This document shows positions 32,177 to 43,788 of a stretch of DNA of 64,000 nucleotides, one piece after another. This stretch comes from Amylostereum areolatum. Its lineage: Eukaryota; Basidiomycota; Agaricomycetes; Russulales; Stereaceae. The DNA is taken from assembly GCA_012932865.1 (NCBI GenBank), contig SAXG01000006.1:682001-746000 (forward strand), written 5' to 3'. The notes beneath the pieces were generated by a model, which did not search any database, was not told the DNA's origin, and worked only from the letters and a program-made list of their open reading frames with translations. The position numbers and the translations under genes were made by a program. How positions within the stretch are numbered: the first letter of the stretch is position 1; every line of letters begins with the position of its first letter.

Positions 32177-34678
32177 ATGTCCTCCTCCAAAAAGGCCCGA
32201 ACAAAGCCACCTCGTGGTCGTCCTCAATCAACATCGGCCCTCTCTCAGCCCCTTGCCCAAGATGTGGTCTCGTCCTCGACCCTCTCCACGTTCTCTCCCT
32301 CTGGCGCGTTCTTCGCGTTTCTTTCTCTCGCGATAGACAAGCATAGGATACGAATATACGACACGACTACCTGCCAGAGCATTGCCGAGCATACCCTCGA
32401 TTCTTCTCGAGTGACCGCCCTCGAATGGGCACATTTCGACACTTCCTCCAAAATCCATGCGGAAGCCGACGATGACGGCCCAAGAAAAAAGCGGAAAAAG
32501 AGGCCCTCTTTGACTACTTCAGCCGCTACGCCCGATTTGGCACCCGAAGTGGTGCTCCTAGGCCTCTCCGACGGCACTCTGCTCGTCTACTCACCTTCCC
32601 ATGCCCGGGTTCTCCGCACGCTCTCCCACCCTTCCAGCACTTCACCCATCATTGCCCTCGATACGTCGTCTGCGATATCCCCTACACTGACAGTATGGTC
32701 GTCCGGCACCGACAGCTCCCTCCGTCTCTGGAATGTACACCAAGGCACCCAACTCTCCTCTACCAAAATCGACGACCGAATACCATGTACAGCCATCCGT
32801 GCGTACCCCGCACAAGAAGATGACGATGCTCCTACACGAATTCTCATGGCACATCACCGTATACGCCTTCTTTCCACTGCCCCTTCGTCGTCTCTATCCG
32901 ACTCCACCAAACCAAAAGAAATTGCGGCATTTACAGGACATGCTTCGAATGTCACTGCCATCCGGTGGCAATCCAAAAACGCGCGCCATTTTGCATCCAT
33001 CGCTGAAGGCGACCGTCATATACAATTATGGGCTGTGCCCGAGCCAGGAGCAGGCGAGGGCGCACTTGTCGCTTCTTTGCCTCTCGATACCGACGCGCGC
33101 TGCATATCTTTTGCCTCTCAGAGCGGTCGGGCACCTCTCCTTGCACTATCCGCGTCCGGTCGCGTTGCAATCTTTGATGTCGCGGCGGCGACGGCTCCCA
33201 AAGAGAAGGCAAAGACCACTGCGGTGGGATCAAGAACAAATATTCGCCCTCCCAAACAAGGCTCTCCCGTCGTCGCGGCTGCATTTACAGGAGAGGGAAG
33301 TGTGCGAGTTGCTCGCCTGATTGGTGGTGTGAAACCGGTGTTTGACGTTGTCGTACGTACCCGTGCCCAATCTATTTCGACTTTTGCTTATGTCTGTAAC
33401 AGCGTTATATGGACGATATCGGTGAATATCTTCCCGAAATTGCATTATCGCCTGTCGATCCAGCTGCCATGGCCGACAGCTCTGCGGCGACCTCGGTATG
33501 TGCACCAGCACTGCCTTGTCGATGCGGCCACCTGACATTTCGTGCCATAGGCCGCGCCCAATCGACGCTTTTCAGAGTCTGACGGGCTGACTGTCGGCTC
33601 AGGCCTGGAGCTAGGCCAGGATGCGACGATGGATGACCTACCCGAGGTCGGGGGCGATCTTGACGTCGACCTGGCTGAATTAAGCCTCGGACAACGGCTC
33701 ACAGCACTCGATCCAGGAGCGCGGGCGCACCCGCTTTCGCCATCGGATGACGAAGACTCCGAGCGCGAAGAAGCAGACGATGTCGCAGGCACGCAAACGT
33801 CGGTCACACTGACGCGCACGCTCATCCAGGCGTTGCACTCGTCTGACGCTCGATTGCTTGAGGCGTGTCTCTCGCATACGCGTGCGGAACTCGTGCTGAA
33901 CACGGTGCGCAGGCTGCCGCCTCAACTGGCTCTGCCATTGCTGAGCGCTTGTGTGGAGAGGCTTGGGCGGGGAAAACGGGGCAGTACGGGTAAGGGGCGA
34001 GGGGGCGGCGCGGGGAGCCAGCGAGCGGCGGGTATGGTCCGATGGGTCAAAACAGTGCTGGTCGTGCACAGTGGCCATCTCATGACGGTACGTCCGTTTT
34101 GACCTGACTTGGTTTTTCGCTGCCTTTCTCCCCTGGTTGATTGACTAAAATTACTGTAGATGCCGGACCTTGTGGCTCGCTTGTCCGGCTTGCACGCAAC
34201 GCTCACAGCGCGGATGGCACTACAGGAATCTCTCTTGTCGCTTTCAGGCCGGCTCGATATGGTGCTTCAGCAGATCGAGTTACGAGGAGCCACCGCCCCT
34301 GCTCCCATCGCCCCGAGCGTCCCGGGCAAGGGCAAGGGCAAAGGGAAAGGCAAGGCGAGGGCACTGGAGGAAAAGGTCGTGAGAAGGTATGTGGAAGGCG
34401 AGAGCGAAGAGGAAGGGATGGATGTGGATGTGGATGTGGAGGAAGGAGCGAGCGAAGGGAGCGTGGAAGACGTGGAGCTAGGTGGGGAGAGCGATGTCGA
34501 CGAAGACTCCGACGAGGAAGATAGTGAGGAGGGGGACGAGAGCGAGGAAGACGAGGAAGATGAATATGAAGACAGCGAGGATGAGGATAATGAAGGGGAT
34601 GAGGACGGGCCTCGGTTGAATGGGTTCATCGATGACGAGGCGGAAGAGTCGGAGGACGAGGGGAGCGAAAGCGAGTAA
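32177..34678 (+). CDS. UTP5: Utp5/WDR43, U3 snoRNP (t-UTP) subunit
   Basis: ATG at 32177 (MSSSKKARTKPPRGRPQS). A long first exon encodes WD40-type repeats: SSTLSTFSPSGAFFAFL, VLLGLSDGTLLVYSPSHA, TVWSSGTDSSLRLWNVHQG, AAFTGHASNVTAIRWQSK and IAEGDRHIQLWAVPEPG. After short introns follow RYMDDIGEYLPEIALSPVD and a Utp12-type domain (TLTRTLIQALHSSDARLLEA, VLNTVRRLPPQLALPLLSAC, VRWVKTVLVVHSGHLMTMPD, LLSLSGRLDMVLQQIEL). The C-terminus is a nucleolar-type Lys/Gly stretch and then a long Asp/Glu/Ser tail. Utp5 belongs to the t-UTP/UtpA subcomplex that binds nascent pre-rRNA and is needed for 18S rRNA maturation; with ROK1 it is the second 40S-assembly factor here. Stop at 34676-34678. Confidence 0.9.
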
Positions 34679-34988
34679 AAGTATGTCTATATATTTGTAT
34701 TTGCATTCACCTGGTTGGGATAGAGGTCAATCTCGTAGACCGTGTGCATCATGCATCAAGGCCTAGAACTTAAAGCTTAAAGCCTAAGGCCCAAAACTCT
34801 GCCGTGGAGGATGTGGAATTATCTGCGACCATTATGATGGCTCCAAAAGCGAAAATACTCCAATATATACGAGGCAACGAAACATGCGAAGAGAATAAAA
34901 GAGAGCAGAAGGGCTATCTATATCAGCTATGACCTAATGGCAGACCATTCTAAAACACGATTCTGGGGGAATTTTCGATACGAAATGT
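34679..34988. other. Convergent 3' region UTP5 / zinc-finger gene, with imperfect palindrome
   Basis: No gene. At 34760-34791 lies an imperfect palindrome centred on AAGCTT (GGCCT at one end, AGGCC at the other), which could fold in the 3' untranslated RNA of either gene. Confidence 0.4.
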
Positions 34989-36116
34989 TCACCAAGTGAG
35001 AGCGCGCATTCCGTGCACCAAGCCGTCAATGGCGCCTTGCACCTGCACAAACCTTTTTACGTCGCACCCTTCGTCTTCTACATGCCGCACCAGCGCACTG
35101 AGGGCCGCGAATTCGGCACGACAACTAGTTCCCGGACAACGATAAATCTTCTCTGCGTGGCGCGGACTTTGCAGATGCTTATTGAGCGCATCTTTCGCTG
35201 CGAAGGTGCGGTGACACAACACACACTCCCATTCCCATCCGTTCCACGAGCGATCTGTCGCCCACATTGTTGTGGTCGTGGGCGGACGATATCCGCCAGG
35301 CCCCCCGATGAGTCGCGAGGGATTGGTGATCAAGTTGGTTCGGTCGCGCTCAACTATGTATCGGTTGACGTATGCGCGAGTGAGCCCTCCGGCGCAGCTG
35401 TCGGATTCGGCATGGGCGATGAGAGCGGACATGGTTGGGAAGGCGCGTTCGCAGCCTCTGGCGGGGCAGCGGATGGTACGAGGGGTATGTTTGCTGGATG
35501 CTAAATGACTGGCAAGGTTGGATGCGCTTTCGAAGATGCGGTCGCAAGAAGAGCAATAGTGATGCTGCTGCTTCTTGTGGGCTATAAGACGGTCATGTGT
35601 CGCGTAGAACTAGCGTGGGGCTAAGTTACAGCTGAGGTGGTTATGACCTATGGGACTTACCGAGCGGCAGCTTGTGCAGGCGAAATGGCTTTGTTGAGCA
35701 TGCTGGAAGAGTCCATCGTGGGTACGGTAGTGGGTATCGCAATGCTGGCAATATGCATGTTCCGAGCTTTGGACGTAGTGCTCTTTGAGCCCTTTCTCAT
35801 TGTCAAATACCTAAAACGCCTCGTCAGCGACAGTGCGGTGCGTAGGGTCAACGAGACGCGCCTTGTTGTGGTCCTGGCAGAACCAATGCTCTTCATCAAG
35901 GTGGTTGTTCAGCATGCGGGCAGATCCAAAATGCTCGTCGCATCTCTGGCAGTAGTGGTGACGGGGACTCTGGACGTAATGTTCCTTGCAAGCCAGCCAC
36001 GACGGGAAATCTATGTTGCAGAGGACGCAAAGCCAGTGGTTGTTGGAGTTTTCTTCGTGTTGTTGGAGAGCACGATCATGGGGGAACCAACGTTCGCAGC
36101 GATCGCAATAAGCCAT
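34989..36116 (-). CDS. C2H2 zinc-finger protein
   Basis: Starts MAYCDRCERWFPHDRALQQH and consists almost entirely of C2H2-like units: CVLCNIDFPSWLACKEHYVQ, CQRCDEHFGSARMLNNHLDE, a unit with KGLKEHYVQS, CDRIFESASNLASHL, CPARGCERAFPTMSALIAH, CVLCHRTFAAKDALNKHL, and a last finger CPGTSCRAEFAALSALVRH. Several have long C-x-x-C..H-x(3-5)-H spacing with H-x-x-S-x-x-H linkers, as in a widespread basidiomycete family whose role (DNA or RNA binding) is not known. Two or three small introns interrupt it. The C-terminus is DGLVHGMRALTW, stop at 34989-34991. No nuclear-export or activation region was recognised. The family assignment is good, the function open. Confidence 0.85.
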
Positions 36117-36812
36117 GGTGGAAGTTTAAGATAAACAACAAGCTTCCTCAGGCTTCACCGAAGCTCTCAAGCTCACTATCTTGGTGCACATCCGCCGGTC
36201 GTGACGCGTGACACTTCGATCGCTGTCGATGAACTTCACCGCATTCCGGGATATGCTGCGCTCATGACATGGTTGCGAGCTGCGGAACGCCAGGCAAATT
36301 TGTGAGTTGAAAACTTGACAGGAAAGGCAGCCAGACTCGTGAAGGATCCATGCAAGGAAGACCGGGACCCGAACAGATGAACTCTCGAGACGGCCCGGAG
36401 ATCCGCGCCGGATAGACGGGATTGGTGGCATTGTCTGACTCTTGAGCTTGAGTCTCGGGCGCCGAGCCAACTCGTGCATTTCCTCGACGGTCGTGCGACC
36501 AGCAAGCAGCTAATGACAGAATGTTGGACACGCTACAACCACGTTCAACTCTCCCTTGGGATTCGCGTCCCCCAACACGTCCTAGGGTCCAGCTCAAACC
36601 GCGGCTTCGCCTACCAACATTCTGAGACCGCGCTGTAACCAGTGACTGCGCATGTGAGTACAAGTACATTATGAACACGTCTTCAGGCCGTCTTAGTGCC
36701 TTGTGTCACTCCAGACCGTATCGCGCGCTTGCCGGAACTTGAAGGTCAAAAGGTCCAGGCAGTTTCGCATCGTGTTTCCCCATTCTTTCCTGTGATTCTG
36801 CCTTCTTTGTCT
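36117..36812. other. Divergent promoter region, zinc-finger gene / lyase
   Basis: About 700 bp between two start codons facing away from each other. A ~130-codon open frame on the minus strand (36262-36660) has no signal, domain or splice support and is not called. Confidence 0.4.
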
Positions 36813-38841
36813 ATGAGGACCTCATCCGCGCTTTCCGCCATCTTGGTCTGCTTTCCCGCAGCTGTGCACTCCTTCACTTCGTACGGAAATGAGTTCATTT
36901 CCCCATCTAAGCTAGTCAGCGTTGACTTCCCAAATCTTACCGTCGCTGCACAAGAGACCATCGTTCAATGGGCAAACGACCTTGCTGCCCAAGGGCCTTG
37001 GTGTAAGTGTCAAACTCCTCGTCGTCTCGATATAAAGCTTATGTCTCGCTTCAATACTAGCCGTTACGACGTCCAAGCCGTTTAACGCACCATCCAACGA
37101 TTCGCACGACTACCTCAGCTGGGCTCCATAGTGCGTATATCATCTTTCCTACCACTGCGTACCCTGCTTATCGCTCAATCCACCATCCGCAGCTGGCACG
37201 CCAACTGTACCGGCCTTGGTAACATAACTGAACTTACGCCTGAGGAGGGTTCGTTGAAACCATTATTCTCAGACTAATTCCTACTTCCTGACCCCGTCCA
37301 CCGTCGTACAGTATGGGTCACCTGCCCGTACGTCCAAATTGACGGCGTTTTTAGTGACGATGTTCGCGTCGTGAACAATACCGGCGCGTTCAGTGCCATG
37401 TCTGACGCTGTATTCTACAACGTCCTGGCCTGGGCCGTAGATGGGGACGACACATATGCTTCCAATGCCGCATCCTACATCAAGACTTGGTTCCTCGACC
37501 CCGACACAAAGATGAACCCGAATCTTAACTACGGACAGATGATACGTGGTCCAAATAGTACGATGGGATCACATACTGGTGTGCTGTACGATCCGTCCAA
37601 TTTCTCACCGCGATATGTATAATCACGCTTCAGCTGTGCAGGGACTTGAAATGCATGGCAAAAGTTGCTACGGGCATCCTTGCTTTGCGTGAGGGGGGTA
37701 GCTCGGCATGGACGAGCGACCTGAACAGTCAAATGATCACCTGGAGCAACGAGTACATGGCGTGGCTGGAGACAAGTCCTATCGCGCTCCAGGAGGGCGC
37801 AGCCGCGAAGTAAGCACCCTAAGTCGACGCCAAGTTTATTCTTTCATATTTCGGCGCAGTAACCACGGCACTTTTTATTACAACCAACTTGCGTCGATGA
37901 AACTTATCTCGGACGATAAGGAGGGCGCTCAGAATGTGACGCGCACGTACTTCGAGCAGCAGTACCTCGACCAGATCAACGTCAACGGTGAGCAGGTACG
38001 TTGTACACTGACATACGTGCCTCGCCCATCGCTGAGGCCTCCGCCAGCCCCTCGAGGCCGCACGTACGCGTCCGTATCATTACCGTGCTTACAATATTGT
38101 CGCCATGATCGTTAGCCGCCTTTCCACCATCGCCTTGTCCTGCCGACGTTGACGCCTCCCCCTGCTGCCCTATAGACTAACGCTCGCATCGCGGAATACG
38201 CTGGCTGGGACGCGTGGAACGTGACCTCGAGCTCTGGCGCGACCATCCAAACCGCGCTCGACTACGCTATGACGATCGACCCCGGAGATGACGCCCCCGC
38301 GGAGTTGTACCCGAGCGTGGCTTCCGTCGGCGCGACGTACGGCGACTCGGATGGAACCTATGCTGCGTTCCTCAGCAACAAAGTCCAGTCGTATCCTGAG
38401 GAACCATACTTTCTGTTCGACCAGCCGCTCAGCGATTCTGGCTGGGTTTCAGCGAATGTTGCCAACGGCACCACCACGGATTCGAACAATGCGGGCGGAC
38501 AGACGTCCCCGACCCAGACGGACGGCGGGCTCTGCTTGAAAAACTTTCAAGGATCCTTGGACCGTTGGAATCGTTGGAATCGTCGGTTTTGGTTTGATGT
38601 GGTGACGAAGGCCTACACGCTGGCCGTCCTGGTCTTGGACGCTTGTATATATATTTATCTTGTGCATCGGTCCGTCTGTGATGTCGACAGGGTTGCTGCT
38701 AGTGGGCCGTGCTCCTCGTGCGAGACCTTGACATACTTTACCAAGACCCCTGATGATCTTACCTGCAATGTACCCTGTATCCATCATTTAGATCTGCTAC
38801 TCAATTCGTATAGTGTTTCTCGGAGTTCGACACGCTATTGA
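36813..38841 (+). CDS. Secreted alginate-lyase-fold polysaccharide lyase (PL38-like)
   Basis: Signal peptide MRTSSALSAILVCFPAAVHS, then FTSYGNEFISPSKLV. Further exons carry NDSHDYLSWAPY, a W-H-A-N-C-T-G-L-G-N segment, VWVTCPYVQIDGVFSDDVR, DAVFYNVLAWAVDGDDTYAS, IKTWFLDPDTKMNPNLNYGQ, GSHTGVLDLKCMAK, NNHGTFYYNQLASMKLISDD, and a final domain exon with ARIAEYAGWDAWN, YPEEPYFLFDQPLS. The H-D-Y-x-S-W-A-P-Y, N-Y-x-Q, NNHG-x-(F/Y) and Y-Y-N-Q signatures are those of the alginate_lyase (alpha/alpha-toroid) domain found in fungi, classed as PL38, where a glucuronan lyase activity is known. The substrate here is an inference. The C-terminal ~90 residues after a Thr/Ser/Gly linker do not look like the family, so the true 3' exon and stop may differ from 38841. 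Confidence 0.82.
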
Positions 38842-39208
38842 GGAAGGAAATGACTCGTTGAAGTCATTGGTAGACCAGGGTGGGATAAAGACATGCTGTA
38901 CGCAATGGCGACCGGGAAAAGCAACCCCCCTGCACAAAATGTGATACACGATCGAGTTCCTTTTACCCAGCGTTATTTTTTCGTTCATGGAATGCTGATG
39001 CTTAGTCTCTTCCCTTCTCCACGACATTATTCGGGGGCCGTTCGAGTGAATGCCTGCAATTAAGGCTAATCTATCCTTGTCCAAGGCTGTTTGTGATGAA
39101 GCCTTATCGTTTCGTCCGCATGGACCGTCGTGGACTCGGCTGGTCATCCCTGAGCGATGAGCGTGCTCGCTTTGAGCCTTTCGGTGTAGCGGCCTGATCC
39201 GACGAGGC
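38842..39208. other. Convergent 3' region, lyase / FPG
   Basis: No gene recognised between the two gene ends. Confidence 0.4.
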
Positions 39209-40790
39209 TTAGTAGTGGTACAAATGTGATTCATTAGCACCTGCCTTGGGCTTCGAAGAGTTCGTATTCACGACCGTTTCTATGTCAGAAGCATCCGCAG
39301 GAGTGAGATCGCTTTCGCCGCCGTCATCATCCTGAATAAAACCCGTTCATAAGAGTGCTTCCAAATGCGAAGCTCAAGGTTACTTGTGTCTTGGGGGTTG
39401 CCGCCAATCCATTGGGAAGTTTCTGCAATTCTAAGATGTAGGCAGATGTACGTCCGCCAACTGTGACCCATCTGATCGTCGCAGGCTCTCCCGAGGGCTG
39501 GACGAGAACCAGATATCAGCGAAATCTGGATTGTCACTGCGCAGAGCTTACTAGTTTGAGACCATCCTCGCTGTGGATGTTTTTGCTCTTACTGCCTTTC
39601 CCTTTACCCTGACAAGAGGGTCGAGGCCGTGAAAAGTTCGGCCAATATCGAGGAAAGTAAAGAGTTTTACCCATCGATGCTTGAACAGCCAATCCTCTGG
39701 AAACTTGGAGTCGTCCGCCTCCGCTTCAACCGCAATTCTGCAGACCTCGAACGTCTGGTGATGAAGCGCTGTCAGTTGTTCGTCGGACAGCGTGTTGCAG
39801 CGTTGTTCCGGGTGGACTCGAGCGTGATACAAGATTTCATCTAATGCCTTGTCAGATGAAGCTACCGCTTAAGACCCGGATAGAATTCGCACCTGCAACC
39901 CAGTTCCCAACACCTGCGCTGAATGACTGATCAAGTAGCAGAGCTTTGATGGGACAGGCTCGCTTTCGCGCGCCCTTCATGAAGTCGTCCAGGTCAGGCA
40001 TGGAGATTACAGGATCAAAACCCATGTTTGAGATGGGCGGTTCGGTCAGAGGTGTTTTGCAGAGGCGGATACGCCCCAGCCTGCGTGCATCAAGAAACGC
40101 GATTTCAACGGGCGGTGTGGTGTCGATATGAAGGATGAACTGGACGCGAGTTCAGCTAATTCGAAGAACGTCAAAGAAGTTGAAAAATCGCAACCTTCAT
40201 GAAGCGGGGAGGCCAGTCTGTGGAAGCTTTACGGGGAGCTTCTCGATAGTGTACCGGAAGTTTACCTTTGATCTTGCCTGGGTATGATTATGCGTTCTAA
40301 GAGTCAGGTATGACTTGCCCACCTGAAGCATACCAGTCATCCCGAAATGAAAAACAGGCATCCTTCCATCCCCGTCCAGCTCTAGGTAGAATGCCTTGCC
40401 TACCGGACGTGTTAGCATTCGATCGAATCCATGGTTGGATGGCCCGTATCGTTAACGGAGGATAGTAGTATGTAGAATACCAACCATACCGTCCAACGGC
40501 TTTGACGGTCCTCCCGGATACCTCCTTGGCCTACGCAGCATGTGTTACCATTCGTATTCGCGCGCAGACGCTACGACTGCCAGTAAATTTGTGCGCACAA
40601 ACTCGTCATTAGAGCAGCCTGAGAAGACAATGGTGTCTGGGGCCGTCTCGACGGTGCTTATGATCTTCCCTAGCGCCAATGAGCGCATGAGACGTGCGGC
40701 CCTTTCCACCTCTATTACTCGATTTAGATAAGATTGATATCGAGGACGCGAGTGAGTTGCGGTAAGTGCAATACCTGGTAGTTCCGGCAT
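39209..40790 (-). CDS. Formamidopyrimidine-DNA glycosylase (Fpg/Nei family)
   Basis: After a first intron inside codon 6, the N-terminus reads MPELPEVERAARLMRSLALG, with Pro2 (Schiff-base nucleophile) and Glu3 (acid), the hallmark of Fpg/Nei glycosylases that excise oxidised purines and ring-opened bases. Following blocks are GKIISTVETAPDTIVFSG, GRYGKAFYLELDGDGRMP, VFHFGMTGML, EIAFLDARRLGRIRL, KALLLDQSFSAGVGNWVADE (helix-two-turns-helix with the N-W-x-x-D-E motif), ILYHARVHPEQRCNTL and EDWLFKHRW. As in plant and fungal Fpg, no bacterial zinc finger follows. Instead VGGRTSAYILELQKL (G-G-R-T-(S/T)-A) forms the zincless finger. A short acidic tail ends SHLYHY. Up to five introns; seems intact. 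Likely role: base-excision repair of 8-oxoguanine products. Confidence 0.93.
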
Positions 40791-41161
40791 GGTGTTGAAC
40801 TTGGTGGTAGACTGAGTAGGACTGAGTGGTGTACTAGAGCAAAGACCGAGGCGGACCGGTAAATCCGTATTCCGTGACTACGTAAGCAAGAAGAGGGTAC
40901 GACGACCAATGACCATGCCATTGCCAAGGGCCGCCCGACCAATGCATGGCCTTTCCCCATAAAATGGTTCCCGTCTTGTTTCACGACTCGAAGTCCCCTC
41001 GAAGCGTCCGATTCCTGCGGAGTGAACACCTTTTTGCTGTCCTTCCAGCTTCCACTGTCCAGGAGGCCGACCCATCCGTCTTCCAAGTCGGCTTGAACTT
41101 GAAGCTTGAAGAGTATATACAATCCTTGCCGTAGAACGGCTGATCACGTCCACGTCCCACC
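40791..41161. promoter_or_regulatory. Divergent promoter region FPG / MFS transporter
   Basis: 371 bp between two divergent start codons. Open frames on the minus strand here are uninterrupted by chance and carry no recognisable domain. Confidence 0.45.
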
Positions 41162-43469
41162 ATGACATCACGTATTATCGATTCCGAAGAGATGGCAGTG
41201 GCGCCGGGGTGAGCATTGAACAGACTGACCTTCCCGTCCATTCATCCGTCCTTCTAACCACCACACGTATGCCTCATAACGCATCACCCTTCACAGGTCC
41301 GGCGATCCTACCATCGCCCCCAAGCCTCCTTCCGAAAAACCACCTCCCAACGAAAAACAAGACGCAGAGCAAACGATCATGTCCCCTCATGTCATATTGC
41401 ACGACGATATTACAGGACGCAAGGCTCCTTGGGGCTTACGATGGCGCGCGTCGGTCTGGTTTATCACCTTAGGTACAAAGTCAGCGTATGCTCGCACCAG
41501 CCTTGTCTGACATATCTTTTTATTCTAGTTGTCGGTCTTGGTATGCAGTACCTGTTCGTATCGTCCTTCGTATTCATTATCAGGTTTGCTTCTAGGCATA
41601 ACTACAGATCTAGTTGTTTACTCCATCCTTATCCCCGTCTTACCCTTTCACTTGGAGGATCTTGGATATTCAGGAGTTTCTGCCCTCGTTGGCTACCTCC
41701 TCTTCGCCTATGTACGTACAACTCCCTGCTTCCTCAAATTGGGTGTCTAAATTCGCTCTCGCCAGTCGGGTGGGTTATCTTTCTGTAAGTCAACTCTTCT
41801 GCTCCGTATGCATATCAAGTAATGTCGTACCACAGCGACGCCCCCCATCGCATGGGTTTCCGAGAGATATAACTCAAGAAAGATCCCGTTAATGTTGGGT
41901 TTAATTGCCTTGGCGGGGTCTCAGATTATGATGATGGAGGCTCCAGCGTACTGGGTGATGGCATTGGCTCGAGTGCTCCAAGGTATCAGTTCATCCGTAG
42001 TTTGGACTGCAGGCCTTGCGTTATTGTGCGACACTACTCCCGAAAAATATGTTGGTCGTAAGTCATTTTACTTTGGTTACAAAGCTGTAACTTAAGTCAC
42101 CGCAGAGCAACTTGGTCTGGCCATGACCGGCCTGTCTCTAGGGTGAGTGTGTCGTTTTTGGTTTTGAGATCTGAGACGCTTCCACATAATAACTCAATGT
42201 AGTCAACTCGTTGGTCCTCCTGTTGGAGGAGCTCTCTTCAACCGGTTCGGTTTCCGCGGACCGTGTATATTCGGCGTCATCATGACCATGGTGGATCTGC
42301 TTGGTCGTCTTTTACTCGTAGAGCGGAAGGAAGCTATCAAATGGGGGTTCGATCCTGCTGCAGTCCTCGAGGATCATGTGGACGAAGAGAGAGCCTCTTC
42401 TGATAGGATCTCCTCGACCGGACCACCAATGGAAACCTTGCCAGCGCCTCCTCTCGGGAGCGTCCCTCGAAACATAGCCCTGTCACCATTAGCCGTGGTG
42501 ATGAAACTTGCGCGGTCACCGAGGGCACTGACGGCACTAACGGCTACCCTTCTGTGGGGGTGAGTACTTGCTATATCTTACTTCAACGTATCCGAGCCAA
42601 TACTAGTTTCGACATAGCCTCGTGTACTCTGCTCAGGAGCCCGCACTACCTCTCCATCTGCAAGATGTGTGGGGCTTGCAGTCCGCTCAAGTCGGCCTTG
42701 TATATGTTGCAGCTGTCGTACCGGCGCTCTTTTGTTGGTCATCTTTCTGTTGAACCAAGCCGTCGGGATTGAAGTCACGTCTCTTCAGCTTCTCCTGCGG
42801 CAGGATGGTGGGCCGATCACAAGGGTACTGAGTGGATAACACTCTTCTCCCTCATCCTCGCGCTGCCGTGGTGGTGCCTTCTCATTGTTGAAAAGCAATT
42901 AGCGCTCTTCGTTGCGGCTTTCGCGATGGAAAGTGGGTAACTTGCCATGTTCCTGGAGACGCGCATACTTACGTCTTCATCGGCTAGACTTGTTTACAGC
43001 TGCTCTTGTCGCACCTCTTACCACAGAACTGGCATCTGTTGCTCGGGATATACCAGGGGTAGGATGTGAGTCCTTGGTGCTTACTCTCCGTCGGGCTGGC
43101 TAATGTTTCCAGACGCCCATGTATATGGGGCCTTTAACCTGGCATACGGGTTAGGATCCACAGGTTCGCGCCTTCCATGATATATGTTATTCGAACCCAT
43201 ATATTCATCGTCGTCACATTTTAGTCGGACCTCTTATCGGTGGTCAAGTATATAATCATATACAGCGAGGTTGGATGACCCTGGTTCTCATCTCCGTCGG
43301 ACTTCTGACCGGAACAATCGCTTTGGCCTTCTTTTACACCGGCGAACGGCCCATCTTCACACGATTGCTCAATAAACTGGCCGGGGAGGGGACCATTACA
43401 CTTTCGGAGGGCCTGGGGAACGGTCATACGGTAGAAGAGCCTGTCACAGAGATGGAGTCGAGAGCGTAG
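41162..43469 (+). CDS. MFS transporter (DHA1-like drug/metabolite antiporter)
   Basis: ATG at 41162 (MTSRIIDSEEMAVAPG), intron, then a hydrophilic N-tail ending HDDITGRKAPWGLRWRASVW and about twelve membrane helices in many exons. TM1 region: DLVVYSILIPVLPFHLEDLG. Later blocks: IPLMLGLIALAGSQIMMMEA, VMALARVLQGISSSVVWTAG, LALLCDTTPE, MTGLSLGQLVGPPVGGALF (G-x-x-x-G-P-x-x-G-G, the antiporter motif C), a long cytoplasmic loop (42340-42470), ALTALTATLLWG, LFSLILALPWWCLLIVE, AHVYGAFNLAYGLGSTVGP and LIGGQVYNHIQRGWMT. The motif C and 12-TM layout fit the DHA1 (H+ antiporter) group, related in shape to vesicular amine and tetracycline exporters. The substrate cannot be told. It ends EEPVTEMESRA. Confidence 0.88.
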
Positions 43470-43788
43470 CCTCGACGCCGTGCTCATAGAAACCCATTTA
43501 GATTACACAGATGCAATCTCACCACTAAATTACACAGCCACGCTTCAGAGATACAGTAAGTAACGTGTCATCAGCCTTCTACAAACCCGTAAATAAATCT
43601 ATCGATACAATGAGGAGTAAGTGAAGTACATGTAATGTTTCCATAACAAAACGAGTCAAAGACAGACTTGTAGGGCATTAGTATGAGTGATAGTACAGTA
43701 TGTGGTAGGGGGAAAGGAGGGTGTATTGCTCTGCGAGCGAGCGTCGCGCGATACGGCGAAAGTCTCCAAACGATGGAAAAGAGCAAGC
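43470..43788. other. Convergent 3' region, MFS gene / hypothetical gene
   Basis: AT-richer, no gene recognised. Confidence 0.45.

Noticed and set aside
35013..35504. Plus-strand frame opposite the C2H2 zinc-finger gene
   Set aside because: It mirrors the zinc-finger exons, which have clear Cys/His spacing on the minus strand.
36262..36660. ~130-codon minus-strand frame in the zinc-finger/lyase promoter region
   Set aside because: No signal, domain or intron support, and it lies in an expected divergent promoter.
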